Assembly (NCBI RefSeq): GCF_013426895.1
Contig: NZ_AP023176.1
Location: 248,001-312,000 of the forward strand
DNA from: Paraburkholderia largidicola
Lineage (GTDB): Bacteria > Pseudomonadota > Gammaproteobacteria > Burkholderiales > Burkholderiaceae
Direction of reading: 5' to 3'
DNA: 64,000 nt
A program made the translations under genes and the position numbers. This document shows positions 1 through 8,034 of the stretch, piece by piece (position 1 is the first letter of the stretch; each line of letters opens with the position of its first letter). Below the pieces are notes generated by a model that worked only from the letters and a program-made list of their open reading frames with translations, did no database searches and was not told where the DNA came from.

Positions 1-599
1 TAGGCTCCGTGGACATGCTGGCCGACGACGTGCCGGCAGTGATCAAAGGCTGGGCCGACAAGGGACTCGCCGGTTTGCGCATCTTCACGGGCGGCTCGAC
101 CAAAGACTTCGACCCGAGCGAACTCGATAACCCGAAGTCGTTCAAGGCATGGGAGATGCTGGCCGAACTGAAGCTGCCGATGTGCATCCAGACCGGGCCG
201 ATCGGCCTGCCGCAAGTGCGCATGCTGGCTGAACAGTTTCCGGCGGTGAACATCATCCTCGATCACCTTGGCCGCCCTGACGTGCTCGACGGTCCGCCGT
301 ATGCGAACGCCGCCAGCCTGTTCGCGCTCGCCGATCTGCCCAACATCTACCTCAAGCTCACGCCGCGCATTTTCGGCGATGTGAAGAAAGAGAAGGCCAG
401 CGCAGAGACCTTCTTTCCGCGTGTGGTCGAAGCCTTCGGCGCGCAGCGCCTCGCGTGGGGCTCGAACTTTCCGACTTCGCCCGGCACGCTCAAGGAGATC
501 CTGGCGACGGCTGAAGCAGGATTGGCCAGCCTCGGCGAAGAAGAGCGTACCTGGATATTCGGCAAGACCGCGCAGAAGCTGTATCCGGTTCTGAGCTGA
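1..599 (+). CDS. Amidohydrolase-family TIM-barrel hydrolase, 5'-truncated by the window
   Basis: The reading frame is open from position 3 to the window edge, so the N-terminal metal-binding part lies outside. The visible ~196 residues match the C-terminal two thirds of the amidohydrolase-2/COG3618 family (lactonases such as LigI and fuconolactonase, and related hydrolases): NIILDHLGRPD in the middle and a WGSNFP block near the C-terminus. Many relatives have Asp (WGSDxP) at that second block as a catalytic or metal residue; this protein has Asn, which some COG3618 members also show. It begins a five-gene same-strand set followed by an aldolase 71 bp downstream, so a role in opening a lactone or similar intermediate of an organic-acid pathway is inferred. 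Substrate unknown. Confidence 0.8.
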   Translation, partial: GSVDMLADDVPAVIKGWADKGLAGLRIFTGGSTKDFDPSELDNPKSFKAWEMLAELKLPMCIQTGPIGLPQVRMLAEQFPAVNIILDHLGRPDVLDGPPYANAASLFALADLPNIYLKLTPRIFGDVKKEKASAETFFPRVVEAFGAQRLAWGSNFPTSPGTLKEILATAEAGLASLGEEERTWIFGKTAQKLYPVLS

Positions 600-670
600 G
601 CCTAGACAACATGCCAACCGCGCGAGCGGCCGACTGAAGCGGCGCCGTGCAGCGAGAAAGAGAGATCCAC

Positions 671-1528
671 ATGTCCAACATTCGCCTCAACAGCATCATC
701 CGTGCGTTCGAATCGGGCAAGGCTGCGCACGCTGCGTTCGCCAAGCTCGACAAGCAGACGGCCATCGAAATGAGCGATTCGCCCTATGACGGCATCGTCT
801 TCGAGATGGAGCACAACCCGTACGATGTGAGCGCGCTCGGCGACGCATTGCAGTACATGCTCAGCCGCAAGCAGATCGTCGAGACGGCGTCGGTGGCGAC
901 CAAGGTGACGCCGATTGCTCGCATCCCCGCCAACGGCATCGAGATGAACCAGAGCTTTGCGAAGCAGGTGCTCGATCGCGGCGCTTACGGCGTGATCTGG
1001 CCACACGTGGCGACCGTCGAGCAGGCGTACAACGCGGTCGCATCGTGTCGCTACGCGCGGCCGAAGAGCGCGCCGCTGTACGAGCCGAAGGGCGTGCGCG
1101 GCGACGGTCCGGCCAATGCGGCGCGCTACTGGGGTCTGTCGATGCAGGAGTACTACGACAAGGCTGACGTATGGCCGCTCGCGCCGCAGGGCGAAATTCT
1201 CGTCGGCCTGATGTGCGAGAGCACACAGGCGATCGAAAACCTCGACGACATCCTCGCCAACGTACCCGGCATCGGCTTCATCCTGATCGGCGAGGGCGAC
1301 CTCAGCCAGGAACTGGGCTTCCCGCGCCAGTACGAACACCCCGAAGTCGTCGATGCGATGCGCCAGATCGTCGAGACCTGCAAGAAGCACGATGTCGTCG
1401 TCGGTCATCCGCACGTGACGGCGAAGAACCATCGACGTCTGATGGAAGAGGGCTACCGCTACCTGATGTCGGCGCCGCAGCGGACTTACGGCGTGGTCGG
1501 TCTCGCGCGCGATATGGCTGGCTACTGA
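671..1528 (+). CDS. HpcH/HpaI-family class II aldolase
   Basis: 285 residues with the layout of the HpcH/HpaI (2-dehydro-3-deoxyglucarate aldolase-like) family, metal-dependent enzymes that split 2-keto-4-hydroxy acids into pyruvate and an aldehyde. Visible landmarks are EMEHNPYD near the N-terminus, RIPANG, and the two blocks that carry the metal ligands in the family, GLMCES (Glu) and GEGDLSQELG (Asp). I chose the ATG at 671 because AGAGAG lies 5-10 bases upstream and the protein then starts at the family's usual point; an earlier in-frame codon at 647 would add eight unlikely residues. The stop overlaps the start of the next gene (TGATG), so the two are probably translationally coupled. 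The aldol substrate cannot be read from sequence. Confidence 0.88.
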   Translation: MSNIRLNSIIRAFESGKAAHAAFAKLDKQTAIEMSDSPYDGIVFEMEHNPYDVSALGDALQYMLSRKQIVETASVATKVTPIARIPANGIEMNQSFAKQVLDRGAYGVIWPHVATVEQAYNAVASCRYARPKSAPLYEPKGVRGDGPANAARYWGLSMQEYYDKADVWPLAPQGEILVGLMCESTQAIENLDDILANVPGIGFILIGEGDLSQELGFPRQYEHPEVVDAMRQIVETCKKHDVVVGHPHVTAKNHRRLMEEGYRYLMSAPQRTYGVVGLARDMAGY

Positions 1529-3078
1529 TGAACGGCGCCGAGACCCTCGTCGCGACTCTGGTCGACCAGGGCGTCGACATCTGCTTCGCCAACCCGGGCA
1601 CGTCGGAAATGCATTTCCTGGCCGCGCTGGGCAACAACCCGAAGATGCGCAGCGTGCTGTGCCTGTTCGAGGGCGTGGCAACGGGCGCCGCCGACGGCTG
1701 GTACCGGATGAAGGACAAGCCTGCCTCGACGCTGCTGCACCTGGGGCCAGGCCTCGCCAACGGTCTCGCGAACATCCATAACGCGAAGCGCGCGTCTTCC
1801 GGCATGGTCAATGTAATCGGCGAGCATTCGGTGTCGCATCTCAAGTATGACCCGCCGCTGACCTCGGATATCGAAGGACTCGCGCGGCCGCTGAGCCACT
1901 GGGTGCGCCGCGCCGAATCGGCGGACACCATCGGCTGGGATGCTGCGCAGGCGGCGGCCAAAGCCAGCGGGCATCCGGGGCAGATCGCCACGCTGATTCT
2001 GCCCGGCGACACGTCGTGGCAGCAGGCAGATGCGGCGCCCATGCTGCCGCCGCCTGTCGCCGCACATCGCAAGGCGCCGGGCGCCGCGCGCATCGAGCAT
2101 ATCGCGCGCGTACTACGCTCGGGCGAGCCGACGCTGATCATCCTGGCCAACAAGGCAACGCGTGGCGCAGCGCTGGAGAAGGCCGGCCGCGTGGCCGCGG
2201 CCACGAGCGCGAAGCTGGGCTCGCAGTTCTTCACCGCGCGCATCGAGCGCGGCGCAGGCCGTGTGCCGATTGCGCGCATTCCGTATGCGGTCGCGCAGGC
2301 CACGGCGTTTCTAAAGGACTACAGGCACGTCATCACGGTCGAGACGAAAGAGCCCGTCGCGTTTTTCGCTTACCCGGACAAGCCCAGCCTGCTGAAGGCC
2401 GAGGGCACGCTGGTGCATGCGCTCGTCGAGGAAGACGAGGACAGTGAACTCGCGTTCGACATGCTGCTGCAGGCGCTCGACGCTACGGGCACGACGCCGC
2501 TCGTGCAGCCGCGCATCGAGACGCCCGTGCCGAAGGGCGCGCTCAACCCGGCGAGCATCGCTCAGGCGTTGGCTGCGGCCTTGCCCGAGCACTGCATCGT
2601 CGTCGATGAATCGCTGACGACGGGCCGCGAGTCGATGAGCCTGACGATGGGCGCGCTGCCGCACGATCTCATCAACAACATGGGCGGCTCGATCGGTTAC
2701 GCCACGCCAGTGGCAACGGGCGCGGCGCTCGCATGCCCCGACCGGCGCGTGTTCTGCATGGTCGGCGACGGCAGTGCGATGTACACGATCCAGTCGCTAT
2801 GGACGCAGGCGCGTGAAAACCTGAACGTCACGACGATCATCTTCGCCAATAACAGCTACGCGATTCTCAAGGCCGAGTACGCAAACATGGGAGCGGGCGA
2901 GCCGGGCGAACGCGCGCTGTCGATGATCGACATCGACAAGCCACGCATCGACTGGCTGGCGATGGCGAAGAGCATGGGCGTGCCGGGCATTGCCGTCGAG
3001 ACGGCGGAGAGCTTCCACAAGGCAATGGTCGATTCGACGCGCGAGCCGGGCCCCTGCCTCATCGAGGTCCGGCTGTAA
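1528..3078 (+). CDS. ThDP-dependent acetolactate synthase-like enzyme
   Basis: 516 residues with the three domains of the acetolactate synthase/benzoylformate decarboxylase superfamily. The N-terminal PYR domain has the activating glutamate at residue 48 (CLFEG), and the C-terminal PP domain has the ThDP-Mg signature GDG at 413-415 followed by Asn-Asn at 441-442. A frame extending upstream to 1171 lies inside the aldolase gene and is rejected; the ATG at 1528 shares one base with the aldolase stop. The family makes or breaks C-C bonds next to a 2-oxo group, so in this operon it may decarboxylate or carboligate the 2-oxo acid released by the neighbouring aldolase. It is clearly distinct from the second ThDP enzyme at 20296. 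No small regulatory IlvN subunit is adjacent, which argues against a biosynthetic acetolactate synthase. Confidence 0.88.
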   Translation: MNGAETLVATLVDQGVDICFANPGTSEMHFLAALGNNPKMRSVLCLFEGVATGAADGWYRMKDKPASTLLHLGPGLANGLANIHNAKRASSGMVNVIGEHSVSHLKYDPPLTSDIEGLARPLSHWVRRAESADTIGWDAAQAAAKASGHPGQIATLILPGDTSWQQADAAPMLPPPVAAHRKAPGAARIEHIARVLRSGEPTLIILANKATRGAALEKAGRVAAATSAKLGSQFFTARIERGAGRVPIARIPYAVAQATAFLKDYRHVITVETKEPVAFFAYPDKPSLLKAEGTLVHALVEEDEDSELAFDMLLQALDATGTTPLVQPRIETPVPKGALNPASIAQALAAALPEHCIVVDESLTTGRESMSLTMGALPHDLINNMGGSIGYATPVATGAALACPDRRVFCMVGDGSAMYTIQSLWTQARENLNVTTIIFANNSYAILKAEYANMGAGEPGERALSMIDIDKPRIDWLAMAKSMGVPGIAVETAESFHKAMVDSTREPGPCLIEVRL

Positions 3079-3115
3079 TTCGATTCTCAAGACACAAGAA
3101 TACGGAGAGACATCC

Positions 3116-4009
3116 ATGACAACGACGCTGACCAGCGTGCCGACGCTGCGTACCAATCTGGCCGACTATGCGGTCACCAAAGCGATGCGGGACGGACGCG
3201 TAAAGTCGGATCTCGTGACGCTGGACTTCTGCGGGCCGACGCCGGCGCACAACGGTTTCAAGGCCATGGTGCGCGAGAGCAGATTCGACGCCGGCGAACT
3301 TGCGATCGTGACGTTCCTGCAGGCCAGGGCGTACGGCAAGCCATACGTCCTGCTGCCGACGCCGATCTCGGGGCGCTTTCAGCACCACTGCGCGGGTTAC
3401 AACATCGACTTCGGGCACCTCGATCCGAAAGACATCGAAGGCAAGAAAGTCGGTGTGCGCACCTACACGCAAACGACGGCACTGTGGATTCGCGGCATTC
3501 TGCGCCACGAATATGGCGTCGACCTCGACAAGGTCACGTGGATGACATTGGGCGACGGACACCTTGCCGAGTACAGTGATCCGCAAAACTGCCAGCGTCT
3601 GCCGGCCGGATCGTCGATTCCGGACATGATGCTCAAAGGCGAACTGGCTGCGGCGCTCCTCGGCGAAGACATGCCGAAAGACGAGCGCGTGCGCACGCTG
3701 GTCCCTGATGCGCACGCTGCTGCGAAAGACTGGTTCGCGCGCTCGGGCGTCGTGCCGATTAACCACATGTTCGTGGTGCATGAGAATCTGTCGAAGGAAC
3801 GGCCGGATGTCGTGCGTGAGCTGTATCGGATGATCGTCGAAAGCCGCTCGCTTGCCGACGGTGTGCCCGCCATCTTCCCGCCTATCGGGGTTGAAGCGAA
3901 CCGCAAGGGGCTGCAACTGGCAGTCGACTGGGCGCTCGATCAGAAGATCATTCCGCGGCGCCTGTCAGTCGACGAGTTGTTCGACGAGGTGACGGGCAGC
4001 CTCGGCTGA
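3116..4009 (+). CDS. 4,5-dihydroxyphthalate decarboxylase-like / substrate-binding-fold protein
   Basis: 297 residues. The body (KVGVRTYTQTTALWIRGIL, VTWMTLGDGHLAEY, AALLGEDMP, NHMFVVHENL) resembles proteins annotated as 4,5-dihydroxyphthalate decarboxylase, a cytoplasmic enzyme group built on the type-II periplasmic binding protein fold. There is no signal peptide or lipobox, which fits an enzyme rather than an ABC-transporter receptor. Start at ATG 3116 with GGAGAG upstream; an earlier in-frame start lies inside the preceding gene. It is 37 bp behind the ThDP gene and 51 bp ahead of the transporter gene. The family label does not prove a phthalate substrate: no phthalate dioxygenase is visible, and a decarboxylase or isomerase acting on another acid is equally possible. 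Confidence 0.72.
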   Translation: MTTTLTSVPTLRTNLADYAVTKAMRDGRVKSDLVTLDFCGPTPAHNGFKAMVRESRFDAGELAIVTFLQARAYGKPYVLLPTPISGRFQHHCAGYNIDFGHLDPKDIEGKKVGVRTYTQTTALWIRGILRHEYGVDLDKVTWMTLGDGHLAEYSDPQNCQRLPAGSSIPDMMLKGELAAALLGEDMPKDERVRTLVPDAHAAAKDWFARSGVVPINHMFVVHENLSKERPDVVRELYRMIVESRSLADGVPAIFPPIGVEANRKGLQLAVDWALDQKIIPRRLSVDELFDEVTGSLG

Positions 4010-4060
4010 GCGACGAAAGATCGCATCGGGTAAAACAGACAGATCATCGGAGACGAACAC

Positions 4061-5416
4061 GTGGAGATCGCTCGATGCAAAGAGGTGCGGCGGGAGAATC
4101 GCTGGGGCATTCTCGCGCTGCTCGCGCTCGGACTGATGATCTCCTTCGTGGACCGGACGAGCATGTCGGCTGCGCTCGCGGATCATCATTTCGTGCGTGA
4201 GTTCGCGCTGACGAACGTCGAGCGCGGCTGGCTCGGCTCCGCGATGTTCTGGTCCTACGGCTTGCTGCAAATGCCGATGGGCTGGCTGGTCGACCGCTAT
4301 GGCGTGAAGTGGCCTTATTCGATCTGCTTTCTGCTGTGGTGTCTGGCGGCAGCAGCAACGGGTGCCGTGACGACACTGTCCGCGCTGATACTCGTGCGCT
4401 TGCTGATCGGCATTGCCGAGTCCGTCGTGGTGCCTGCCACTTATCGGTATCTCGCCAACAACTTCGATGAAACCCAGAAGGGCACCGCGCTCGGGATCTA
4501 TTCGATCGGCGGCAAGATGGGGCCGGCGCTCGGTGCGCCGATCGCGGCGTGGCTGATCGCCATCAGTTCGTGGAAGGCGATGTTCGTCGTCACGGGTCTG
4601 GTGGGACTGGTCTGGCTTGTGCCGTGGCATCTGATGCTCAACAACGATTTCCCCTCCAGGGCCGAGCTTGCAGTGGCGAAGCGCCGCGCGGCCTCGGTAC
4701 CGCTTGGCAATCTACTGGCGAGCCCCGTAGTGTGGGGCGGCTTGATCACCAACTTCTGCTACAGCTATTTTGCGTTCTACTGCATGACGTGGATGCCGGC
4801 GTATCTGGTCGAGCAGCGCGGGCTTTCATTGAGTGAGTCGGGCCTTTATACATTCTTCAGCTTCGCTGGCATCGCGGTGGTGGCCGCATTCGCCGGATGG
4901 GCGGCAGACCGGCTGATCGTGCGCGGACACGATGCTGTGGCGGTACGCAAAGCGTTCATCGTGACGGGGTTTATCGGCGGCACGACGGTTTTGCCTGGCG
5001 CTTATACAGACTCGCCGCAAATGGCATTGTTCTGGAATGTCGTGTCGCTTTCCCTTTTGGGTCTCGTCACTGCGAACAATCTTGCGCTCGTCAAGCTCAC
5101 GCTGATTCCGAAGCAGGCAGTGGGTTTGAACACGGGCTTGCAGCAAGTGGCGACCAGTCTCGCGGGCGGTGTTTCGGCCAGTCTGTCGGGCTGGCTGTTG
5201 CATGTAGGACACAGCTACACGCTGCCGATGCTCGCCATTTTCGGTTTCCTGTTGCTCGGGGCCACCAGTACCGTGGTGTTGCTGCGGCGGAAGTGGGCGC
5301 CGAAGGTCAATTCGAGCGTATACGATGACTCGCAGACAGCTAACGTGGCGGCGCGGACCTTGCCGGATGCGAGCCTGTTAAAGCCGGATACCCGTCGATT
5401 TCACACCGATTCCTGA
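4061..5416 (+). CDS. MFS transporter, anion:cation symporter (ACS) family
   Basis: 451 residues with about twelve hydrophobic segments. The N-terminal signature SFVDRTSMSAALADH and the motif WLVDRYGVKW between helices 2 and 3 are typical of the ACS family (hexuronate, glucarate, phthalate and tartrate permeases), which take up organic anions with protons. The start is GTG at 4061 behind GGAG; the nearby ATG at 4075 is out of frame. A roughly 40-residue hydrophilic tail follows the last helix. As the last gene of the operon it is the likely importer for the pathway substrate, probably an aliphatic or aromatic carboxylate. A palindromic element begins 33 bp after the stop. Confidence 0.88.
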   Translation: MEIARCKEVRRENRWGILALLALGLMISFVDRTSMSAALADHHFVREFALTNVERGWLGSAMFWSYGLLQMPMGWLVDRYGVKWPYSICFLLWCLAAAATGAVTTLSALILVRLLIGIAESVVVPATYRYLANNFDETQKGTALGIYSIGGKMGPALGAPIAAWLIAISSWKAMFVVTGLVGLVWLVPWHLMLNNDFPSRAELAVAKRRAASVPLGNLLASPVVWGGLITNFCYSYFAFYCMTWMPAYLVEQRGLSLSESGLYTFFSFAGIAVVAAFAGWAADRLIVRGHDAVAVRKAFIVTGFIGGTTVLPGAYTDSPQMALFWNVVSLSLLGLVTANNLALVKLTLIPKQAVGLNTGLQQVATSLAGGVSASLSGWLLHVGHSYTLPMLAIFGFLLLGATSTVVLLRRKWAPKVNSSVYDDSQTANVAARTLPDASLLKPDTRRFHTDS

Positions 5417-5448
5417 ACGACGACTGCCAACGTGTCTGCATGCCTGTT

Positions 5449-5520
5449 TTAACCTGACGGTTAAGACATTCGCGTTTTTATTCAATGGACGGCACGGGTA
5501 CGCGTGACGATGATGACGGC
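5449..5520. promoter_or_regulatory. Palindrome TTAACC-N4-GGTTAA with conserved flank, copy 1
   Basis: The 16-bp inverted repeat at 5449-5464 (spacer TGAC) is followed, without gaps, by about 55 bp that match the sequence after an equivalent palindrome at 6915. Shared landmarks are TTCAAT-N1-GACGGCA and ACGATGAT at the same offsets. By my count about 49 of 70 positions agree. It precedes the EntS-like exporter gene by about 130 bp. A repressor or activator operator plus promoter is the simplest reading, but no regulator for it is identified. Confidence 0.6.
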
Positions 5521-5653
5521 GTCGCCCAACGGCGCTTGCGCCGCTGTTTCAGACAACACGCACCGAACCAGCCTTCTGCGGTAGCTGCCTTATGCCAACA
5601 AGAATCTCCGATAGTTACTCGCACGTCGACAACGCGCAAGGCAGCCCTCTCTC

Positions 5654-6904
5654 ATGACGCGGATCAACGATACGTCGTCGCCGGCGATCGCGGCGCGCGC
5701 TGGCATGGCGCCCTTGATGCAGCATTCATCGTTGACGCGGTTCCTGATAGCGCGCGTCGGTTCTATCACCGCGCAGCAAATGCTGATGCTGGCGATCAGC
5801 TGGCATATGTACGATCTGACGTCGAGCGCGTGGTATCTCGGTCTCGTCGGACTCTTCCAGTTCATGCCCGGGCTTGCCACGACGTTCGTTGCCGGTCATT
5901 GCGCCGATCGCATGCATCGCGGCAAGATCGTCGCGGCGTGTCTCGCGGCCCAGGCCGTCACGGCCGCGCTGCTTGCCATCTCCACCATGACGCACGTCGT
6001 GACGCGCGACCTGCTGCTCGGGCTCTCGCTCGTACTCGGTGCGATCCGGCCGTTTCAGATGTCGGGTCAGCAGGCGCTGCTGCCGATGCTCGTTCCGCAA
6101 CCCTTGCTGGCGCGCGCGATGGCGCTCAGCACGGTGGTGCAGCAGGTGTGCATCATCGCCGGGCCGGCGTTGGGCGGCCTGCTGTTCGCGACGGGCGTCA
6201 ATGCGCTCTACCTCACTTGCGCCGCAGTGTTTTGCGTCAGCGCCGTGATGTATGCGCTGATTCGCTACGACTACGTTGCGCCGCCACGCGAACCTGTTAC
6301 GGCGGCGACCGTCCTCGCCGGCTTGCGCTTCGTGTGGAGCAACCCGCTGTTGCTCGGCGGCATCTCGCTCGACCTGTTCGCCGTTCTGTTTGGTGGCGCG
6401 ACCGCGCTACTGCCTGTGTACGCGAGGGAAATACTGCACGTCGGGCCGCAAGGTCTGGGCTTGTTGCGCTCCGCGCCCGCGGTGGGCGCATTGTGTGTTG
6501 GCCTCGTGTTGTCACGGCGTGCCATTCGTAACAGCGTCGGCAAGAAATTGCTCATTGCTGTTGCCGTGTATGGCGTTTCGATTGTCGCGTTCGGAGTGTC
6601 CCGCTCGTTTCCGCTGTCACTACTGTTGCTGGCGATTTCGGGCGGCGCCGACACGATCAGCGTGATCGTGCGCCAGACGCTGGTCCAGCTGGAAACGCCA
6701 GATCGCATGCGCGGACGCGTCGCTGCCGTGAATACGCTTTTTATCGGCGCGAGCAACCAGCTGGGCGAATTCGAATCAGGGTTGGCCGCGACGGTGTTTG
6801 GCGTCATCGGCTCAGTTGTGCTCGGCGGATGTGCGACGGTTCTCGTCAGCGTCGCATGGAGTCGGCTGTTCAAGCCGCTAGCCAGACGCGATACCTTGCA
6901 CTGA
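5654..6904 (+). CDS. MFS exporter, EntS-like (MFS_3)
   Basis: 416 residues, about twelve hydrophobic segments, with an N-terminal block (SSLTRFLIARVGSITAQQM) and GHCADRMHRGK loop typical of the MFS_3/EntS group, which export siderophores, dyes and drugs. Start ATG 5654; CTCTCTC precedes it, so the ribosome site is weak. No siderophore synthesis gene is nearby, so the EntS name gives only the family. The gene lies between two copies of the TTAACC-N4-GGTTAA element, with copy 1 upstream as its likely control region. A different-frame reading over the same DNA (5485-6531) is a shadow. Substrate unknown. Confidence 0.85.
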   Translation: MTRINDTSSPAIAARAGMAPLMQHSSLTRFLIARVGSITAQQMLMLAISWHMYDLTSSAWYLGLVGLFQFMPGLATTFVAGHCADRMHRGKIVAACLAAQAVTAALLAISTMTHVVTRDLLLGLSLVLGAIRPFQMSGQQALLPMLVPQPLLARAMALSTVVQQVCIIAGPALGGLLFATGVNALYLTCAAVFCVSAVMYALIRYDYVAPPREPVTAATVLAGLRFVWSNPLLLGGISLDLFAVLFGGATALLPVYAREILHVGPQGLGLLRSAPAVGALCVGLVLSRRAIRNSVGKKLLIAVAVYGVSIVAFGVSRSFPLSLLLLAISGGADTISVIVRQTLVQLETPDRMRGRVAAVNTLFIGASNQLGEFESGLAATVFGVIGSVVLGGCATVLVSVAWSRLFKPLARRDTLH

Positions 6905-6914
6905 TCGAAGCGCG

Positions 6915-6986
6915 TTAACCTCCCGGTTAAGGCATCGGACTTTAACTTCAATAGACGGCAAGCGTGCAGCGCACGATGATCACCAT
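6915..6986. promoter_or_regulatory. Palindrome TTAACC-N4-GGTTAA with conserved flank, copy 2
   Basis: The inverted repeat is at 6915-6930 (spacer TCCC), starting 11 bp after the exporter stop. The downstream flank carries TTTAACTTCAATAGACGGCA, aligned with copy 1, and ACGATGAT at the same distance. It precedes the small gene at 7084 by about 100 bp. The right half GGTTAA sits 16 bp before TTCAAT, so the palindrome may overlap a -35 region. Function inferred only from conservation between the two copies. Confidence 0.6.
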
Positions 6987-7083
6987 ACGGTCTCTGCTTC
7001 CCGAATGAAGAGAGACAGGTTGGGTCATTTGCTGCTGCGGCTTGCCCGGTTTTCCTGCATCGCCGCTCAGCACGGAGAAACGT

Positions 7084-7314
7084 ATGAGCGGGCAGTGCAA
7101 GTCACTTCGTGTCCTCGTCAAGGACTGGTTCGGCAACGGCGGGCGTTTCAAAGTGACCCGGGCCGATCGCTCGAAGACGATGTCATGCCGGGTCGTCAAA
7201 GTCGAAGTCGCGCATTCGTCCGGCACGTACGCACTTGTTTTCTTTCGACACAACGACGGCTCATGGTGTGTCTATCCGCCTCCCATCGTTCATCCAGCGA
7301 TGAATTGGGCTTGA
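7084..7314 (+). CDS. Small conserved-looking protein of unknown function (76 aa)
   Basis: 76 residues, start ATG 7084 behind CACGGAGAAACG. The protein reads SLRVLVKDWFGNGGRFKVTR near the start and FFRHNDGSWCVYPP near the end: compact, with aromatic and basic residues, no signal peptide and no membrane segment. I have the impression of similar ~75-85 residue proteins in Burkholderia genomes with a VLVxDWFG start and FFRHxDGxWxVxPP end, but cannot verify this here. Upstream is copy 2 of the TTAACC element. A nucleic-acid or ligand-binding small regulator is possible; nothing in the sequence proves it. Confidence 0.6.
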   Translation: MSGQCKSLRVLVKDWFGNGGRFKVTRADRSKTMSCRVVKVEVAHSSGTYALVFFRHNDGSWCVYPPPIVHPAMNWA

Positions 7315-7433
7315 ACTGCGCCAGACCCGACGCGCATCCGGCAAGAGAGCCTGAGGCCAGTCGGGAACATTCGTCATGTCGATCCACGACGAAGAACAAC
7401 CCCATTGAATTCACGTTCAGGAGATCAGCACGC

Positions 7434-7574
7434 GTGCTCGATTCGCCTGAGTTGAAGGCCGAGATGTTCGGTCAGTCGTCCATCGTGGTTCGCGCCCGTT
7501 TAAGCGGCGGATTGCATTGCGTAACTATCCGTACTCCTAATAACAACGAAATCAAAGATAGGTATTTACCCTGA
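7434..7574 (+). CDS. Possible 46-residue peptide, uncertain
   Basis: A GTG at 7434 stands 10 bases after CAGGAG and opens a 46-codon frame ending at 7574, with the text RARLSGGLHCVTIRTPN. The third-position bias is weaker than in real neighbours and no family is recognised. It fills part of the 346-bp gap between the 76-residue gene and the DUF4148 gene, where nothing else coding is seen. Confidence 0.22.
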   Translation: MLDSPELKAEMFGQSSIVVRARLSGGLHCVTIRTPNNNEIKDRYLP

Positions 7575-7596
7575 TATCGCAACCTGATAATCTGTG

Positions 7597-7633
7597 GGTA
7601 CTGGCTGCGCTAGTTTGAGACGCAGCCCCTACC
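7597..7633 (+). promoter_or_regulatory. Leader hairpin upstream of the DUF4148 gene
   Basis: GGTA-CT-GGCTGCG (7597-7609) pairs with CGCAGCC-CC-TACC (7621-7633) around an 11-base loop, giving 11 base pairs with one 2x2 internal mismatch. It ends 27 bases before the ATG of the next gene and is not followed by a T run, so it is more likely a 5' UTR structure than a terminator. Confidence 0.45.
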
Positions 7634-7660
7634 AGGCAGTATTCGGAGAGGCAGGTTGCC

Positions 7661-7942
7661 ATGAAATCGCTGATAAAAGCTGTCGCTGTTTTCTTTGTCG
7701 TTGCCACGCCGGCTGCTTCGTTTGCGCAAGCGAATCAATCCCCCGTCACACGGGCCGAAGTTCGCGCCGAACTGATCCAGGCCGAGAAAAGCGGGTACAG
7801 CCCGCTTGCGTGGGCGGACTACCCGTATGGCGAAATCCAGGCCGCCGAATTCCGCGCGTCGCGCAAAGCGACTGCCGCTGATACCTCCGGTTATGGCCCG
7901 GCATCCAGTGGCACCTCGCAGTCCGGTGACATCGCGCGATGA
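7661..7942 (+). CDS. DUF4148 secreted/periplasmic small protein
   Basis: 93 residues: a classic signal peptide (lysine at 2, hydrophobic stretch LIKAVAVFFVVATPAASFA, cleavage after AxA-type FAQA around residue 22-23), then the DUF4148 core VTRAEVRAELIQAEKSGYSP and PYGEIQAAEFRASR, and a Gly/Ser-rich tail. DUF4148 proteins are abundant, envelope-targeted and of unknown function in Burkholderiaceae. Start ATG 7661 with GGAGAGGCAG upstream. It appears to be monocistronic, preceded by a leader hairpin and followed by a GC-rich hairpin at 8035. Confidence 0.85.
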   Translation: MKSLIKAVAVFFVVATPAASFAQANQSPVTRAEVRAELIQAEKSGYSPLAWADYPYGEIQAAEFRASRKATAADTSGYGPASSGTSQSGDIAR

Positions 7943-8034
7943 TGTCGAATTTCTCGTTCGAACGGTTCCACGTCGCATCGAACTTGAAAGCATGGTGTGG
8001 TCGCAGTTATCCCTGAAACGGACCTGATCCTGCG

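Noticed and set aside
3116..5416. Calling the first operon a phthalate degradation operon
   Set aside because: The decarboxylase-like protein and ACS transporter are suggestive, but no phthalate dioxygenase, dihydrodiol dehydrogenase or protocatechuate gene is visible.
5485..6531. 348-codon plus-strand frame over the EntS-like gene
   Set aside because: Arg/Ala/His-rich text typical of a shifted frame; the 5654-6904 frame gives a clean twelve-helix transporter.
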